64,000 bases of DNA from an uncultured Oscillospiraceae bacterium (GTDB lineage: Bacteria > Bacillota > Clostridia > Oscillospirales > Ruminococcaceae). The stretch covers positions 124,001-188,000 of the forward strand of contig CAKSKU010000002.1 of NCBI GenBank assembly GCA_934465295.1, written 5' to 3'. Under the pieces are notes generated by a model. It had not been told where the DNA came from and did no database searches. It saw nothing but the letters and a program-made list of their open reading frames with translations. Shown here piece after piece: positions 43,174 through 52,096 of the stretch. The stretch's first letter is position 1; every line of letters starts with the position of its first letter. Made by a program: the position numbers and the translations under genes.

Positions 43174-44469
43174 TTAAGCTTTTTTATCATGCTCATTCAT
43201 AAGCCGAACAACTTCTTCCCTCGAATCAAGAAAAATCTTCACAAGCTGCGGGTCAAAGTCCGTTCCGCTGCCTTTTTCGATTATCGCAAAGCATTCCTCT
43301 ATCGGCATCGCATCACGGTAGCATCGCTTCTGCGAAACTGCGTCAAAAACGTCCGCAATTGCCATTATCCTTGCCTGGAGCGGTATCTGCTCGCCCTTTA
43401 AGCCGTCGGGATAGCCCTTTCCGTTGTATTTTTCGTGATGAAACCTTGCGACTTCGTATGCGATCTGTCGGAAATCCATATTGTCAAGGTCGGAGAACGT
43501 GTTCAGAATGATATCTCCGCCGTCGGCAGCGTGCTTTTTCATAATGGCGTATTCATCGTCCGTGAGCTTGCCGGGCTTCTGCAGAATATTATCGGGAGTC
43601 GCAATTTTTCCGATATCGTGAAGCGGCGCAGCACTGCTCACATTCGCAATATAGTCCCTGCTCATAATGCTGCGGTAACGCTTGTCATCTCTCATTTTAT
43701 CAAGCATAAGTTCAACATAAGCCTTGGTGCGCTTGATGTGTCCGCCCGTGTTGTTGTCCCTGCTTTCAACAAGGGTCGCAAAGCCGTCCGTCATTTCGTC
43801 ATGGTGCATAGTGACCTTGCGTATGGACGGATTTTCAAAGTCGATGTAAATTCCGAGCATAAGCATCATCGGGAATATCGACGTCAGCAGAACCTCGGGA
43901 AAAATCAGCTGAACAATGAGGATAACGCCTGCGATCGCAATGAACGAAAGCGTTCCGAGTATCTTATCCTTGGGCAGAAAACGGTGCCTTGAAATGATAA
44001 AATAAAGTATCATTCCGTAGTAGAAAACCACCGTGCCGTAGCAAACATATACCGAAAGCCCCGTTGAATACCAGGTCGTCTCGCCCTCGATATACCGCAG
44101 CTCGCCAATTCCGCCGATAACAACGAACAGCGAAAGCAGCCACGGAACAGCTAGCAGGAATTTCATACTCTTTTTCCTGAATCCGATTAGCAGATCGAAC
44201 ATATACTCCGCCGTGATTATCAGCGTCATATCCATAAATAAAAAGAACAGCAGATGCGCAGTCCTGTTGAGCCATTCGGGAACGATATCCATGTGATTGA
44301 CCGTCCACGCAGTAAAGCCGTCGAAAACCACCGCCCACGGCGCAGTTATCATCAGCGCATCAAAAAATCGGTTGCACTTTATTTTTCCGTGCAAAGTTTC
44401 CTTTATGTAGCTGATCTCGATATATAAGATGACCAATAAACAGCCAAGCTGCAATTTTACAAACTGCAT
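43174..44469 (-). CDS. Membrane HD-GYP domain protein, probable cyclic-di-GMP phosphodiesterase
   Basis: 431 residues. The first 210 form about seven membrane helices of an unrecognised sensor type. The rest is an HD-GYP domain with all hallmark motifs: GGHIKRTKAY, APLHDIGKIA (the HD pair), KHAADGGD, FHHEKYNGKGYPDGLKG (the GYP box) and ARIMAIADVFDA. Such domains hydrolyse cyclic di-GMP. A diguanylate cyclase gene lies 8 kb away, so the cell uses this messenger. The gene stands alone apart from a possible small downstream gene. Confidence 0.9.
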   Translation of the reverse strand: MQFVKLQLGCLLVILYIEISYIKETLHGKIKCNRFFDALMITAPWAVVFDGFTAWTVNHMDIVPEWLNRTAHLLFFLFMDMTLIITAEYMFDLLIGFRKKSMKFLLAVPWLLSLFVVIGGIGELRYIEGETTWYSTGLSVYVCYGTVVFYYGMILYFIISRHRFLPKDKILGTLSFIAIAGVILIVQLIFPEVLLTSIFPMMLMLGIYIDFENPSIRKVTMHHDEMTDGFATLVESRDNNTGGHIKRTKAYVELMLDKMRDDKRYRSIMSRDYIANVSSAAPLHDIGKIATPDNILQKPGKLTDDEYAIMKKHAADGGDIILNTFSDLDNMDFRQIAYEVARFHHEKYNGKGYPDGLKGEQIPLQARIMAIADVFDAVSQKRCYRDAMPIEECFAIIEKGSGTDFDPQLVKIFLDSREEVVRLMNEHDKKA

Positions 44470-44566
44470 ACTGTTTTATCTCCTTTGAATGTATGATACA
44501 GCAACATTATAGCACATAATTATTCCGATTTCAACGTGTTTTTCCAAAATCTGCGCCGTTTGTGGT

Positions 44567-45799
44567 TCAGTTTGTGTCTTTCAGCAGCCAATCGACGGCA
44601 TTTTCGGCTTTTATGCCCTCGTAGTCGCCGAGGGTGAATCTGTCGAGAGTGAGAATTGTCTTCGGATAGTTGTCACGGATATTCTGCAAAGGAGTTATCT
44701 CACGTTGAAACGTTGATTCGTCGGTAAGAGATGCCGTGACCTGAAAATACTCTACAGCATTGTTTTTTCTTGCAACAAAATCGACCTCTGTTGTTCCGTT
44801 TTTTCCGACATAAACCTCATAACCACGTCTGCACAGTTCAAGATACACAATATTTTCGAGCGTAAAGCCAAGATCATAATTTTTGCGTGGAAGCATATAA
44901 CGTCTTAATCCGGTATCGGCTATATAAAACTTTTGATTCTGTTTAAGAAGCTGTTTTCCCTGTATATCGAAACGCTCAGCAGGATAGAATATAAACGCTT
45001 CCGTCAAAGCATCTATATAGTCCGAAATCGTATTCGGACTGACTTTTCTGCCCGAGGAAACAATATAGTCCGAAACACTCTTGACACTGATAAGACTTCC
45101 GACAGAGCCTGCAAGAAATTTACTGATATTTTTTAGCAGCGAAATATCATTCACCTTTCTGGGAGAAACATTCTGCTCGCGGCGGTTATAACGTTCTTCA
45201 ATATCCTTTATGATTATCGTGTTGTATATTCCCTCAAGATACATATCCGTTTTTTCTTTTATTCTGTCCATTGCAGCGATATATGGAAATCCACCAACAG
45301 ACATATATTCCGAAAAAAGCTCATCACGGCTCTTCCCTATGGGTTGAAGCTGAACATATTCACTGAAAGACAGCGGCAGCATTTTTATCTCAACATATCG
45401 TCCAGAAAGCAATGTTGCAAGTTCACCCGAAAGTAAATAGGAGTTTGAACCCGTAATATAAATATCAACATTATCCTTTATATAAAGGCTGTCTACAGCT
45501 TTTTCAAAATCGTTGACCTTTTGTATCTCGTCAAGAAAAATGTAGGTAAATTTATCGGGAACAATGCGTTCCGAAATATATTGATAAAGGTTTTTGTAAT
45601 CGAGCAAATTTTCAAATGACAAGTCCTCAAAATTGACAGCAATTATCTGCTCCGAATCGACCCCCGTTTCAAGGAGATAGTTTCTGTACTGCTCCAAAAG
45701 TGTTGATTTTCCGCATCTTCGTATTCCCGTTACAACCTTTATAATTTTTTCCTCACGCCAAAGTTTAAGTTTTTCAAGATACTCTTTTCTTTCAACCAT
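44567..45799 (-). CDS. AAA ATPase with C-terminal DUF4143 (ATP-binding protein)
   Basis: 410 residues. Walker A is TGIRRCGKST (residues 24-33) and Walker B is YIFLDEIQKV, followed by a winged-helix region (VKSVSDYIVSSGRKVSPNT) and a C-terminal PD-(D/E)XK-like DUF4143 domain (GTTEVDFVARKNNAVEYFQV). Such proteins are common and scattered in Firmicutes, Bacteroidetes and archaea; their role is not settled. The start at 45799 has AGGGGG upstream. The gene has its own promoter and a set of repeated ATATTCC elements just upstream, and it differs in base composition from guaA, so it may be a mobile accessory gene. Confidence 0.85.
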   Translation of the reverse strand: MVERKEYLEKLKLWREEKIIKVVTGIRRCGKSTLLEQYRNYLLETGVDSEQIIAVNFEDLSFENLLDYKNLYQYISERIVPDKFTYIFLDEIQKVNDFEKAVDSLYIKDNVDIYITGSNSYLLSGELATLLSGRYVEIKMLPLSFSEYVQLQPIGKSRDELFSEYMSVGGFPYIAAMDRIKEKTDMYLEGIYNTIIIKDIEERYNRREQNVSPRKVNDISLLKNISKFLAGSVGSLISVKSVSDYIVSSGRKVSPNTISDYIDALTEAFIFYPAERFDIQGKQLLKQNQKFYIADTGLRRYMLPRKNYDLGFTLENIVYLELCRRGYEVYVGKNGTTEVDFVARKNNAVEYFQVTASLTDESTFQREITPLQNIRDNYPKTILTLDRFTLGDYEGIKAENAVDWLLKDTN

Positions 45800-45824
45800 A
45801 TTCACGCCCCCTTGATATATTGTC

Positions 45825-45853
45825 ATTATATCATATTATAGGCAAAAAGTCAA
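45825..45853 (-). promoter_or_regulatory. Promoter of the AAA/DUF4143 gene
   Basis: On the minus strand, TTGACT (45848-45853) and TATAAT (45825-45830) are separated by 17 bp. Confidence 0.7.
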
Positions 45854-45854
45854 T

Positions 45855-45944
45855 AAATATTCCAAGTAAAGAATTTTTATGCAAAATTATCTTAAATATT
45901 CCGAAATGGGAATATTGCTATAAAATTCAAAGAAATATTCCAAG
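45855..45944. promoter_or_regulatory. Repeated ATATTCC operator-like elements
   Basis: AAATATTCCAAG occurs at 45855-45866 and 45933-45944. Between them is the palindrome AATATTCC-N6-GGAATATT at 45895-45916. All lie directly upstream of the AAA/DUF4143 promoter. Confidence 0.5.
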
Positions 45945-45960
45945 ATAAGATATAACTTAT

Positions 45961-46000
45961 AAAAAATGCCAAAATCCCGATAGTCAGGACTTTGGCATTT
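45961..46000 (-). terminator. Intrinsic terminator of guaA
   Basis: AAATGCCAAA (45964-45973) pairs with TTTGGCATTT (45991-46000). On the minus strand a T run follows. Confidence 0.8.
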
Positions 46001-46014
46001 ACAGCAATTTTTAA

Positions 46015-47547
46015 TTATTCCCACTCAATAGTAGCAGGCGGCTTGGTGGTCACATCGTACACAACTCTGTTGATTGACTTGACCTCGTTTACGATCCTGC
46101 CCGAGCATACAGCAAGAACCTCGTATGGTATGCGTGAGAACTCTGCTGTCATGAAGTCGGTGGTTTCGACTGCACGGAGAGCAAGAGTGTAATCGTAGGT
46201 TCTTCCGTCGCCCATTACGCCTACGGAGCGGTTATTCGTGAGAACGGCGAAGAACTGGTTGATCGACTTATCGAGTCCTGCCTTTGCGATCTCCTCACGG
46301 AATATCCAGTCTGCGTCCTGAAGAATTTCAAGCTTTTCATCGGTGATCTCTCCGATAATTCTGATAGCAAGACCGGGACCCGGGAACGGCTGACGGTTTA
46401 CGAGGACATCGGAAAGTCCGAGCTCACGTCCGAGCGCTCTTACTTCATCCTTAAAAAGAAGGCGGAGCGGTTCGATTATCTCCTTGAAATCAACATAGTC
46501 GGGAAGTCCGCCTACGTTATGGTGCGATTTTATCACGGCAGCATCGCCCGTGCCGCTTTCGATGATGTCGGGGTAGATAGTTCCCTGAGCGAGATAGTCT
46601 ACCTTGCCGATCTTCTTTGCTTCGGCTTCAAATACACGAATGAACTCTTCGCCGATAGTCTTGCGCTTTGTTTCGGGGTCGGAAACTCCTCTGAGCTTCG
46701 ACATAAAGCGTTCCTTTGCATTTACTCTTACAAAGTTGATATCCCAGTCTGCGAATGCAGCTTCAACCTCGTCACCCTCGTTCTTACGCATAAAGCCGTG
46801 GTCAACGAAGATACAGGTGAGCTGATTTCCGACAGCCTTTGAGAGAAGTGCTGCAAGAACGGACGAGTCAACGCCGCCCGAGAGCGCAAGGAGAACTTTG
46901 CCGTCGCCAACTCTGTTTCGGATATCCTCGATAGCTGTCTTTGCGTAGTTGCCCATTGTCCAGTCGCCTACGCAGCCGCAGACATTCTTAACGAAGCTGT
47001 CGATCATCTTGCAGCCGTTTTCGGTGTGGTTAACTTCGGGGTGGAACTGAACCGCATAAAGCTTCTTTTCCGCATTTTCATAAGCGGCAGCGGGGCAGTC
47101 AGCGGTGTGAGCAGTTACCTTGAAGCCCTCGGGAATTTCGGAAACGAAATCCGTGTGGCTCATCCACGAAACTGCCTTTGCGGGAAGTCCCTTGAAAAGA
47201 AGACTGCTGTTGTCATAGATAGTTTCGGTCTTGCCGTATTCGGAGGTCACGCAGGAGGAGACCTTTCCGCCGAGCGTATAAGCCATAAGCTGGCAGCCGT
47301 AGCAAATTCCGAGCACGGGAACGCCGAGTTCAAATATTTCCTTGCCGATATGCGGCGAATTTTCGTCATAAACGCTGTTCGGACCGCCCGTAAAGATAAT
47401 GCCCTTTGGATTTTTTGCCTTTATTTCGTCGATCGGAGTTTTGTATGACTTTACTTCGCAGTAAACGCCGCACTCTCTGACACGGCGGGCTATAAGCTGG
47501 TTATACTGACCACCGAAATCGAGAACAATTATCATTTCATGAGCCAT
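46015..47547 (-). CDS. guaA: GMP synthase (glutamine-hydrolysing)
   Basis: Final enzyme of GMP synthesis from XMP, 510 residues, standard length. The N-terminal glutaminase domain has the nucleophile Cys in GICYGCQ (near residue 81) and the His in FHPEVNHTE. The ATP pyrophosphatase P-loop is [11 protein letters not shown] (near 222). The C-terminal dimerisation domain has [13 protein letters not shown] and ends KPPATIEWE, the expected terminus. It is monocistronic, with its own promoter and terminator. Confidence 0.97.
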   Translation of the reverse strand: MAHEMIIVLDFGGQYNQLIARRVRECGVYCEVKSYKTPIDEIKAKNPKGIIFTGGPNSVYDENSPHIGKEIFELGVPVLGICYGCQLMAYTLGGKVSSCVTSEYGKTETIYDNSSLLFKGLPAKAVSWMSHTDFVSEIPEGFKVTAHTADCPAAAYENAEKKLYAVQFHPEVNHTENGCKMIDSFVKNVCGCVGDWTMGNYAKTAIEDIRNRVGDGKVLLALSGGVDSSVLAALLSKAVGNQLTCIFVDHGFMRKNEGDEVEAAFADWDINFVRVNAKERFMSKLRGVSDPETKRKTIGEEFIRVFEAEAKKIGKVDYLAQGTIYPDIIESGTGDAAVIKSHHNVGGLPDYVDFKEIIEPLRLLFKDEVRALGRELGLSDVLVNRQPFPGPGLAIRIIGEITDEKLEILQDADWIFREEIAKAGLDKSINQFFAVLTNNRSVGVMGDGRTYDYTLALRAVETTDFMTAEFSRIPYEVLAVCSGRIVNEVKSINRVVYDVTTKPPATIEWE

Positions 47548-47587
47548 TTTTCTACCTCATTTCACATATTATAAATACTTCCTTTCT

Positions 47588-47616
47588 ATTATGCCACAAA
47601 AAGAGAAAAACTGCAA
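47588..47616 (-). promoter_or_regulatory. Promoter of guaA
   Basis: On the minus strand, TTGCAG (47611-47616) and CATAAT (47588-47593) are separated by 17 bp. No purine-riboswitch core was found in the leader. Confidence 0.6.
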
Positions 47617-47648
47617 TACTTTTTTCCGCCGAAAATTTATATTTTTTC

Positions 47649-47677
47649 TTGCTTAATATAGATATTTGTGATATAAT
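47649..47677 (+). promoter_or_regulatory. Promoter of the ArsP_2/SLC13 gene pair
   Basis: TTGCTT (47649-47654) and TATAAT (47672-47677) are separated by 17 bp. Confidence 0.6.
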
Positions 47678-47720
47678 TAAGATTGTATAATTATGTTTTT
47701 GAATAAATGGGAGAATATAA

Positions 47721-48659
47721 ATGAACTTTTCTTATACGGCAATTACAGCAGTTTCTATCGCAAATAAATTTTCCAAGCTTCACACAGAGGCTCACGGCGA
47801 CTTTGATGCGCTCGATATTATCCTTGATGCGCTCATCGATTCGGCTAAAATGATACCCTTCCTTTTTCTCGCATTCCTTTTGATGGAATTTATCGAGCAT
47901 AAGGCAGGCGAACATCTTGAAAATATACTGAAAAAGACGGGCGGCGGCCGCTTTGTCGGCTCTGTTGCAGGCGCATTGCTCGGCTGCATACCGCAGTGCG
48001 GATTTTCCGTTGCGGCTGCGAATTTTTACAGCGGAAAGCTCATTACCATGGGTACTCTTGCCGCTGTTTTCATCTCGACCTCGGACGAGGCTATCCCCGT
48101 TCTGCTTGCACACCCCGACAAGCTTTCGGCTATCCTGCCGCTGCTTCTTACCAAAATAGTCCTTGCAATAGTTGTCGGTCTGCTCATTGATGTTATCGAC
48201 CACCTCCGCAAGTCCTTCCGTGAAGAAGACCCCGATTTTGAGGAGCTTTGTGCGGACTGCGGCTGCGGAAGCCACGGTTTATGGTACTCTGCACTGAAGC
48301 ACACTATTAAAATACTCATTTTTATCCTCATAATGAACCTTATCCTCGGCTTTGTTATGGGCATTGCAGGAAGTGACGCTATCGCCGCAGTTATCGACAA
48401 AACGGGCATTTTCCAGCCGCTTGTGACGGCAGTTGTCGGACTTATCCCGAACTGCGCTGCGTCCGTGCTTATCACCGAGCTTTACTGTGACGGCATACTC
48501 CCGTTCGGCTCTGCTCTCGCAGGACTTATCTCCTCGGCAGGCGTGGGTCTTGCGGTTCTTTTCCGCACGAATAAAAATATGAAGGAAAATCTCGCTGTTC
48601 TCGGCATTGTCCTTCTGACAGGCTTTGCCGCAGGAACAGTATTCAATATTATCGGTTAA
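47721..48659 (+). CDS. ArsP_2-type membrane exporter (arsenic efflux / putative manganese transporter family)
   Basis: 312 residues with about ten membrane helices. Two similar halves each carry a conserved helix break: LLGCIPQCGFSVAAANFYSG near residue 90 and VVGLIPNCAASVLITELYCDG near 240. The loop between has a Cys-rich, acidic patch (EELCADCGCGSHG) that could bind metal. This matches the ArsP_2 family, which databases label either arsenic efflux or putative manganese transporter. The actual substrate is open. It forms a two-gene unit with the SLC13-like permease 7 bp downstream. Confidence 0.8.
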   Translation: MNFSYTAITAVSIANKFSKLHTEAHGDFDALDIILDALIDSAKMIPFLFLAFLLMEFIEHKAGEHLENILKKTGGGRFVGSVAGALLGCIPQCGFSVAAANFYSGKLITMGTLAAVFISTSDEAIPVLLAHPDKLSAILPLLLTKIVLAIVVGLLIDVIDHLRKSFREEDPDFEELCADCGCGSHGLWYSALKHTIKILIFILIMNLILGFVMGIAGSDAIAAVIDKTGIFQPLVTAVVGLIPNCAASVLITELYCDGILPFGSALAGLISSAGVGLAVLFRTNKNMKENLAVLGIVLLTGFAAGTVFNIIG

Positions 48660-48666
48660 AGGAAAT

Positions 48667-49785
48667 ATGGAAAATATGGCGGAAGTCAAAGCTTTTATAA
48701 AACGAAACCTTATGGTGCTGATCACACTTGCGGCGGCACTCATATCCTGCGCATTTGTCCCCGTGACGGACTATATCCAATATGTTGACACCGATGTTAT
48801 CGGCATACTTTTCTGCCTTATGCTCGTAACGGCAGGCTTCAAAAACAACAACGTGCTTGCAAAGGGTATGTATTTTCTCATCGACAAAGCCCGTATCTAC
48901 GGCACACGCAAGGCACTTGTCATTCTCTCGCTGATAACGTATTTCCTCTCGATGTTCGTTACGAACGATGCTGCGCTGATAGCCCTCGTTCCGATAATGA
49001 TAACATTTTTCGGGGAATATCCGGCATACCTTATATATGCGATAGTTGTGCAGACGATAGCGGCTAACCTCGGAAGTATGGCAACGCCGTTCGGCAATCC
49101 GCAGAACCTGCTCATTTTCACCGATTACGGCTTATCACCTGCGGAATTTTTCACCGCAATGCTGCCTGCCGCACTTTTGGGGCTTGTGCTTGTTATCATC
49201 CTTGCTGCACTTGTCCCGAACAAGCCGCTTGCCGTCACCGATTATGAGGACGTACATATCGTGAACCCCCGTTATGCTTCGCTCCACGGCATACTTTTCG
49301 TGCTTGTGCTGCTGGCAGTGTTCGGCGTTCTTGACATGCTTGTCGTTTTCGCTTCGGTGTGCATAGTTGCAGTCATAATCGAGCCGAAGCTTTTCTACGA
49401 TATCGACTACGGTCTGCTGCTGACGTTCGTTTTCTTCTTCATCTTTGTCGGCAATATAAAAAATATCCCGGCCGTGTATGCTCTTGTCGAAAAGCTCGTT
49501 CTGGGCAGGGAATTCTTCGCCGCAGTCCTGACGAGCCAGTTCATAAGCAACGTTCCTGCCGCAGTTATGCTGTCGAGCTTCACCGAGAACTGGAAGCCGC
49601 TTCTTTTGGGCGTTGATATCGGCGGCTTCGGAACTCCCATAGCTTCAATGGCAAGCCTTATCTCGTTCAGAATTTACAGCGCATCGGAAAACTCCAAGGC
49701 TGTGCGTTTCCTCGGCATCTTTATGCTGGTGAATTTCATATTCCTTGCGATAATGTACACCTTTACCAAACTTTTCCTTTTATAA
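48667..49785 (+). CDS. SLC13/ArsB-like anion permease
   Basis: 372 residues with about ten membrane helices. The central hairpin ANLGSMATPFGNPQNLLIF and the C-terminal SNVPAAVMLSSF are the paired motifs of the ion-transporter superfamily (CitMHS, ArsB, SLC13). The ATG at 48667 has AAAGGA upstream. Being 7 bp behind an ArsP_2-type exporter, it may handle an oxyanion such as arsenite, or a dicarboxylate; the sequence does not decide. Confidence 0.82.
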   Translation: MENMAEVKAFIKRNLMVLITLAAALISCAFVPVTDYIQYVDTDVIGILFCLMLVTAGFKNNNVLAKGMYFLIDKARIYGTRKALVILSLITYFLSMFVTNDAALIALVPIMITFFGEYPAYLIYAIVVQTIAANLGSMATPFGNPQNLLIFTDYGLSPAEFFTAMLPAALLGLVLVIILAALVPNKPLAVTDYEDVHIVNPRYASLHGILFVLVLLAVFGVLDMLVVFASVCIVAVIIEPKLFYDIDYGLLLTFVFFFIFVGNIKNIPAVYALVEKLVLGREFFAAVLTSQFISNVPAAVMLSSFTENWKPLLLGVDIGGFGTPIASMASLISFRIYSASENSKAVRFLGIFMLVNFIFLAIMYTFTKLFLL

Positions 49786-49830
49786 CTATAAATAAGCAAA
49801 TTTCCCTCTTTTTCTTACAGGAGAAAAACA

Positions 49831-51879
49831 ATGAAGTACAATGATCTCAAAAAAACAACGCTCCGTTCCGTATGTCTTGCGGCAGGCGCAGCCATTCTCT
49901 TTACAGAAACTGCAATACCGTCCGAAGCTGCATACAGCGAAGCATCGGGTCACTCCGTCACCATAGATACCACCGCCGATAAAAATCCTATCAGCCGATA
50001 TATCTATGGTCTCAATGACGTTTACGGTCTGAACGATGTCACCGTTTATTCCGTCAAGCAGTCCGACCCGAGGATATCCTCATACAACTGGGAAACGAAC
50101 GCTTCAAACTCGACCGCTCTCGATGGTATGAAAAACGACCTTTCACTCGTCAGCAGCTTCCCCCCGTCCGAGCGCAAAGAGCCTGCGCTTCTTACACGTC
50201 AGCTCGTCGAACGCTCGGATAAGTACGGCATTGCTTCGCGCTATGTCACATTGCAGATGATGGGCTTCGTTGCGAATGATACCAACGGTGCGATATCGGA
50301 GGACGATCCACCGAAACGCTTTGCCTCCGTCCGCTGGATAAAGAACGACAGCCTGCTGACGACCCCCGATATCTATGACGATACCGTTTTTATGGACGAA
50401 TATATCAGCGCACTTGTGTATAAATACGGAACGGCTGCCGACGGCGGTATCAACGGCTATTTCCTCGACAGCGAACCCGAAAACTGGAACTCGCTCTACC
50501 CCACCGTCTCGACCGAACCTCTGACGGCTGAAACGCTCCTTTCCAAGTCGGTCAGCCTTGCGAACACGGCGAAAAAGATCGACCCGACCGCACTTATCTA
50601 CGGGCCTTCCATCGGCGGACTTGAAGCGTTTGTCAGCCTTAAAAATCAGGACGACTGGGAGCAGTATAAATCCAACTATTCATGGTTCATCGACTATTAC
50701 CTTGATAAAATGTCCAAAGCCTCCGCACAGACGGGAACAAGGCTTCTCGATGTGCTTGACCTGCACTTTATCTCCGAGGCAAGAAGCGTCCTGCTCGAAC
50801 CTATCGTCGGCTCGGACTCTGTGCTGGCTAACGAAGAGCGTATGCAGGCTCCGAGAATACTCTGGGATCCGAATTACACCGAAAACAGCAGCAGCGCTAT
50901 CCTCTACAAGCAGCATACTCCGCTTATCCCGACCATACAGGCTTCGATAAGAATGTATTTCCCCGATACAAAGCTCTCTTTCTCCGAATATAACTTTGGC
51001 GGCGGAGACCATATCAGCGGCGGCATTGCCGAAGCGGACGCACTCGGAATTTTCAGCGAGCAGAATGTCTATATGGCTTGTCTTAAACCCGATACGGAGG
51101 ATTTTTCCTATCAGAAATCGGGCATAAATATCTATACGAACTATGACGGCGACGGTTCGACCTACGGAGACACCACCGTTTCCGCCGATAATGGCGGCAG
51201 CACGGACTGTTCCGTCTACGCCTCGGTGAACTCGGACGATGAAAGTGCCCTCAAAGTCGTTTTCATCAACAAGACTGCCAATGAAATGCCCGTCGATTTC
51301 AGCATTTCCTCAAACTATGACTTCGAGGCTGCGAACGTCTACTCCTTCGACAGCACAAGCAGCGAGATCTCCCTTTCGGACGAACCCGTGAGCATTTCGG
51401 ACAACAGCTTCGTTTTCACAGCCGCTCCGCTCTCCGTTTCCCTGCTTGAATTCAAGTCCGAGGAGATATTCGACGACCCTATCGGTGACGACGAAGATGC
51501 AAATGAAAGCTCGACCGTCAGAACAAACACCGCAGGTTCGACCTCGGTCACGCACGAACACGTCGAAGTCACCGCCCAAACAAAGCAGCCCGTCGGCGAC
51601 GAAGAAGCCGATGACAACGTTCAGACCTCGATCTCCGTTGTCGGCACGGACGATTTCGGCGAGACCATCACCGAGATAGTTACCTCCGAGCCCGACCCCG
51701 ACGACATAACGCCCGAGCCTGAACCGACAGACGGGACCGCACCCGTGCCGAAAGCCGTCAAGGTCATAGGCATCATCCTCACCGCAGTCGTCGCAGCGGG
51801 AGTTGTTTTCGTCCTCCTCGATAACGGCGGCGGCAAGAATGGCAGAAGTAACCAAAATAAAAAAATTGATAAAAAATAA
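49831..51879 (+). CDS. Membrane-anchored glycoside hydrolase family 44 (endoglucanase/xyloglucanase)
   Basis: 682 residues. A signal peptide (about residues 1-34, ending SEAAYSEAS) precedes a GH44 catalytic domain: it opens with HSVTIDTTADKNPISRYIYG, has the RISSYNWETNASN segment, the likely acid/base Glu in FLDSEPENWNS (near 214), and the likely nucleophile Glu in SFSEYNFGGGDH (near 386). A beta-sandwich part follows (to about 545), then an acidic Thr/Pro-rich linker (550-640) and a C-terminal membrane helix with a lysine tail. GH44 enzymes cut beta-1,4-glucan and xyloglucan. Membrane anchoring keeps the enzyme at the cell; no dockerin is seen. Confidence 0.88.
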   Translation: MKYNDLKKTTLRSVCLAAGAAILFTETAIPSEAAYSEASGHSVTIDTTADKNPISRYIYGLNDVYGLNDVTVYSVKQSDPRISSYNWETNASNSTALDGMKNDLSLVSSFPPSERKEPALLTRQLVERSDKYGIASRYVTLQMMGFVANDTNGAISEDDPPKRFASVRWIKNDSLLTTPDIYDDTVFMDEYISALVYKYGTAADGGINGYFLDSEPENWNSLYPTVSTEPLTAETLLSKSVSLANTAKKIDPTALIYGPSIGGLEAFVSLKNQDDWEQYKSNYSWFIDYYLDKMSKASAQTGTRLLDVLDLHFISEARSVLLEPIVGSDSVLANEERMQAPRILWDPNYTENSSSAILYKQHTPLIPTIQASIRMYFPDTKLSFSEYNFGGGDHISGGIAEADALGIFSEQNVYMACLKPDTEDFSYQKSGINIYTNYDGDGSTYGDTTVSADNGGSTDCSVYASVNSDDESALKVVFINKTANEMPVDFSISSNYDFEAANVYSFDSTSSEISLSDEPVSISDNSFVFTAAPLSVSLLEFKSEEIFDDPIGDDEDANESSTVRTNTAGSTSVTHEHVEVTAQTKQPVGDEEADDNVQTSISVVGTDDFGETITEIVTSEPDPDDITPEPEPTDGTAPVPKAVKVIGIILTAVVAAGVVFVLLDNGGGKNGRSNQNKKIDKK

Positions 51880-52096
51880 AGCCTAAAATGCACAAAAAAA
51901 TTGTGTTTATTAGTTGAAACCGCCAAAATTAGATAAAAACAGTTTACAAATGCATTAGCAAATGTTAAAATATTATAAATAAGATTTCTCATGTTTTATC
52001 GAAAAAACAAAAAATCAGGACTTTTATATATACACAGCTCCGCTCACCGAATAGCGAAGCTGCATACGGTTTATTCTCCGAAAAAGGGGTGATACG

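Noticed and set aside
43435..43992. Long plus-strand frame opposite the HD-GYP gene
   Set aside because: It is a shadow of a gene whose protein shows all HD-GYP motifs.
47548..47590. Purine riboswitch in the guaA leader
   Set aside because: The leader after the -10 is only about 40 bases long and shows no purine aptamer core.
51880..52096. Possible cyclic-di-GMP riboswitch before the GGDEF gene
   Set aside because: The conserved GEMM core was not found; only a small imperfect hairpin (52036-52061) is visible.
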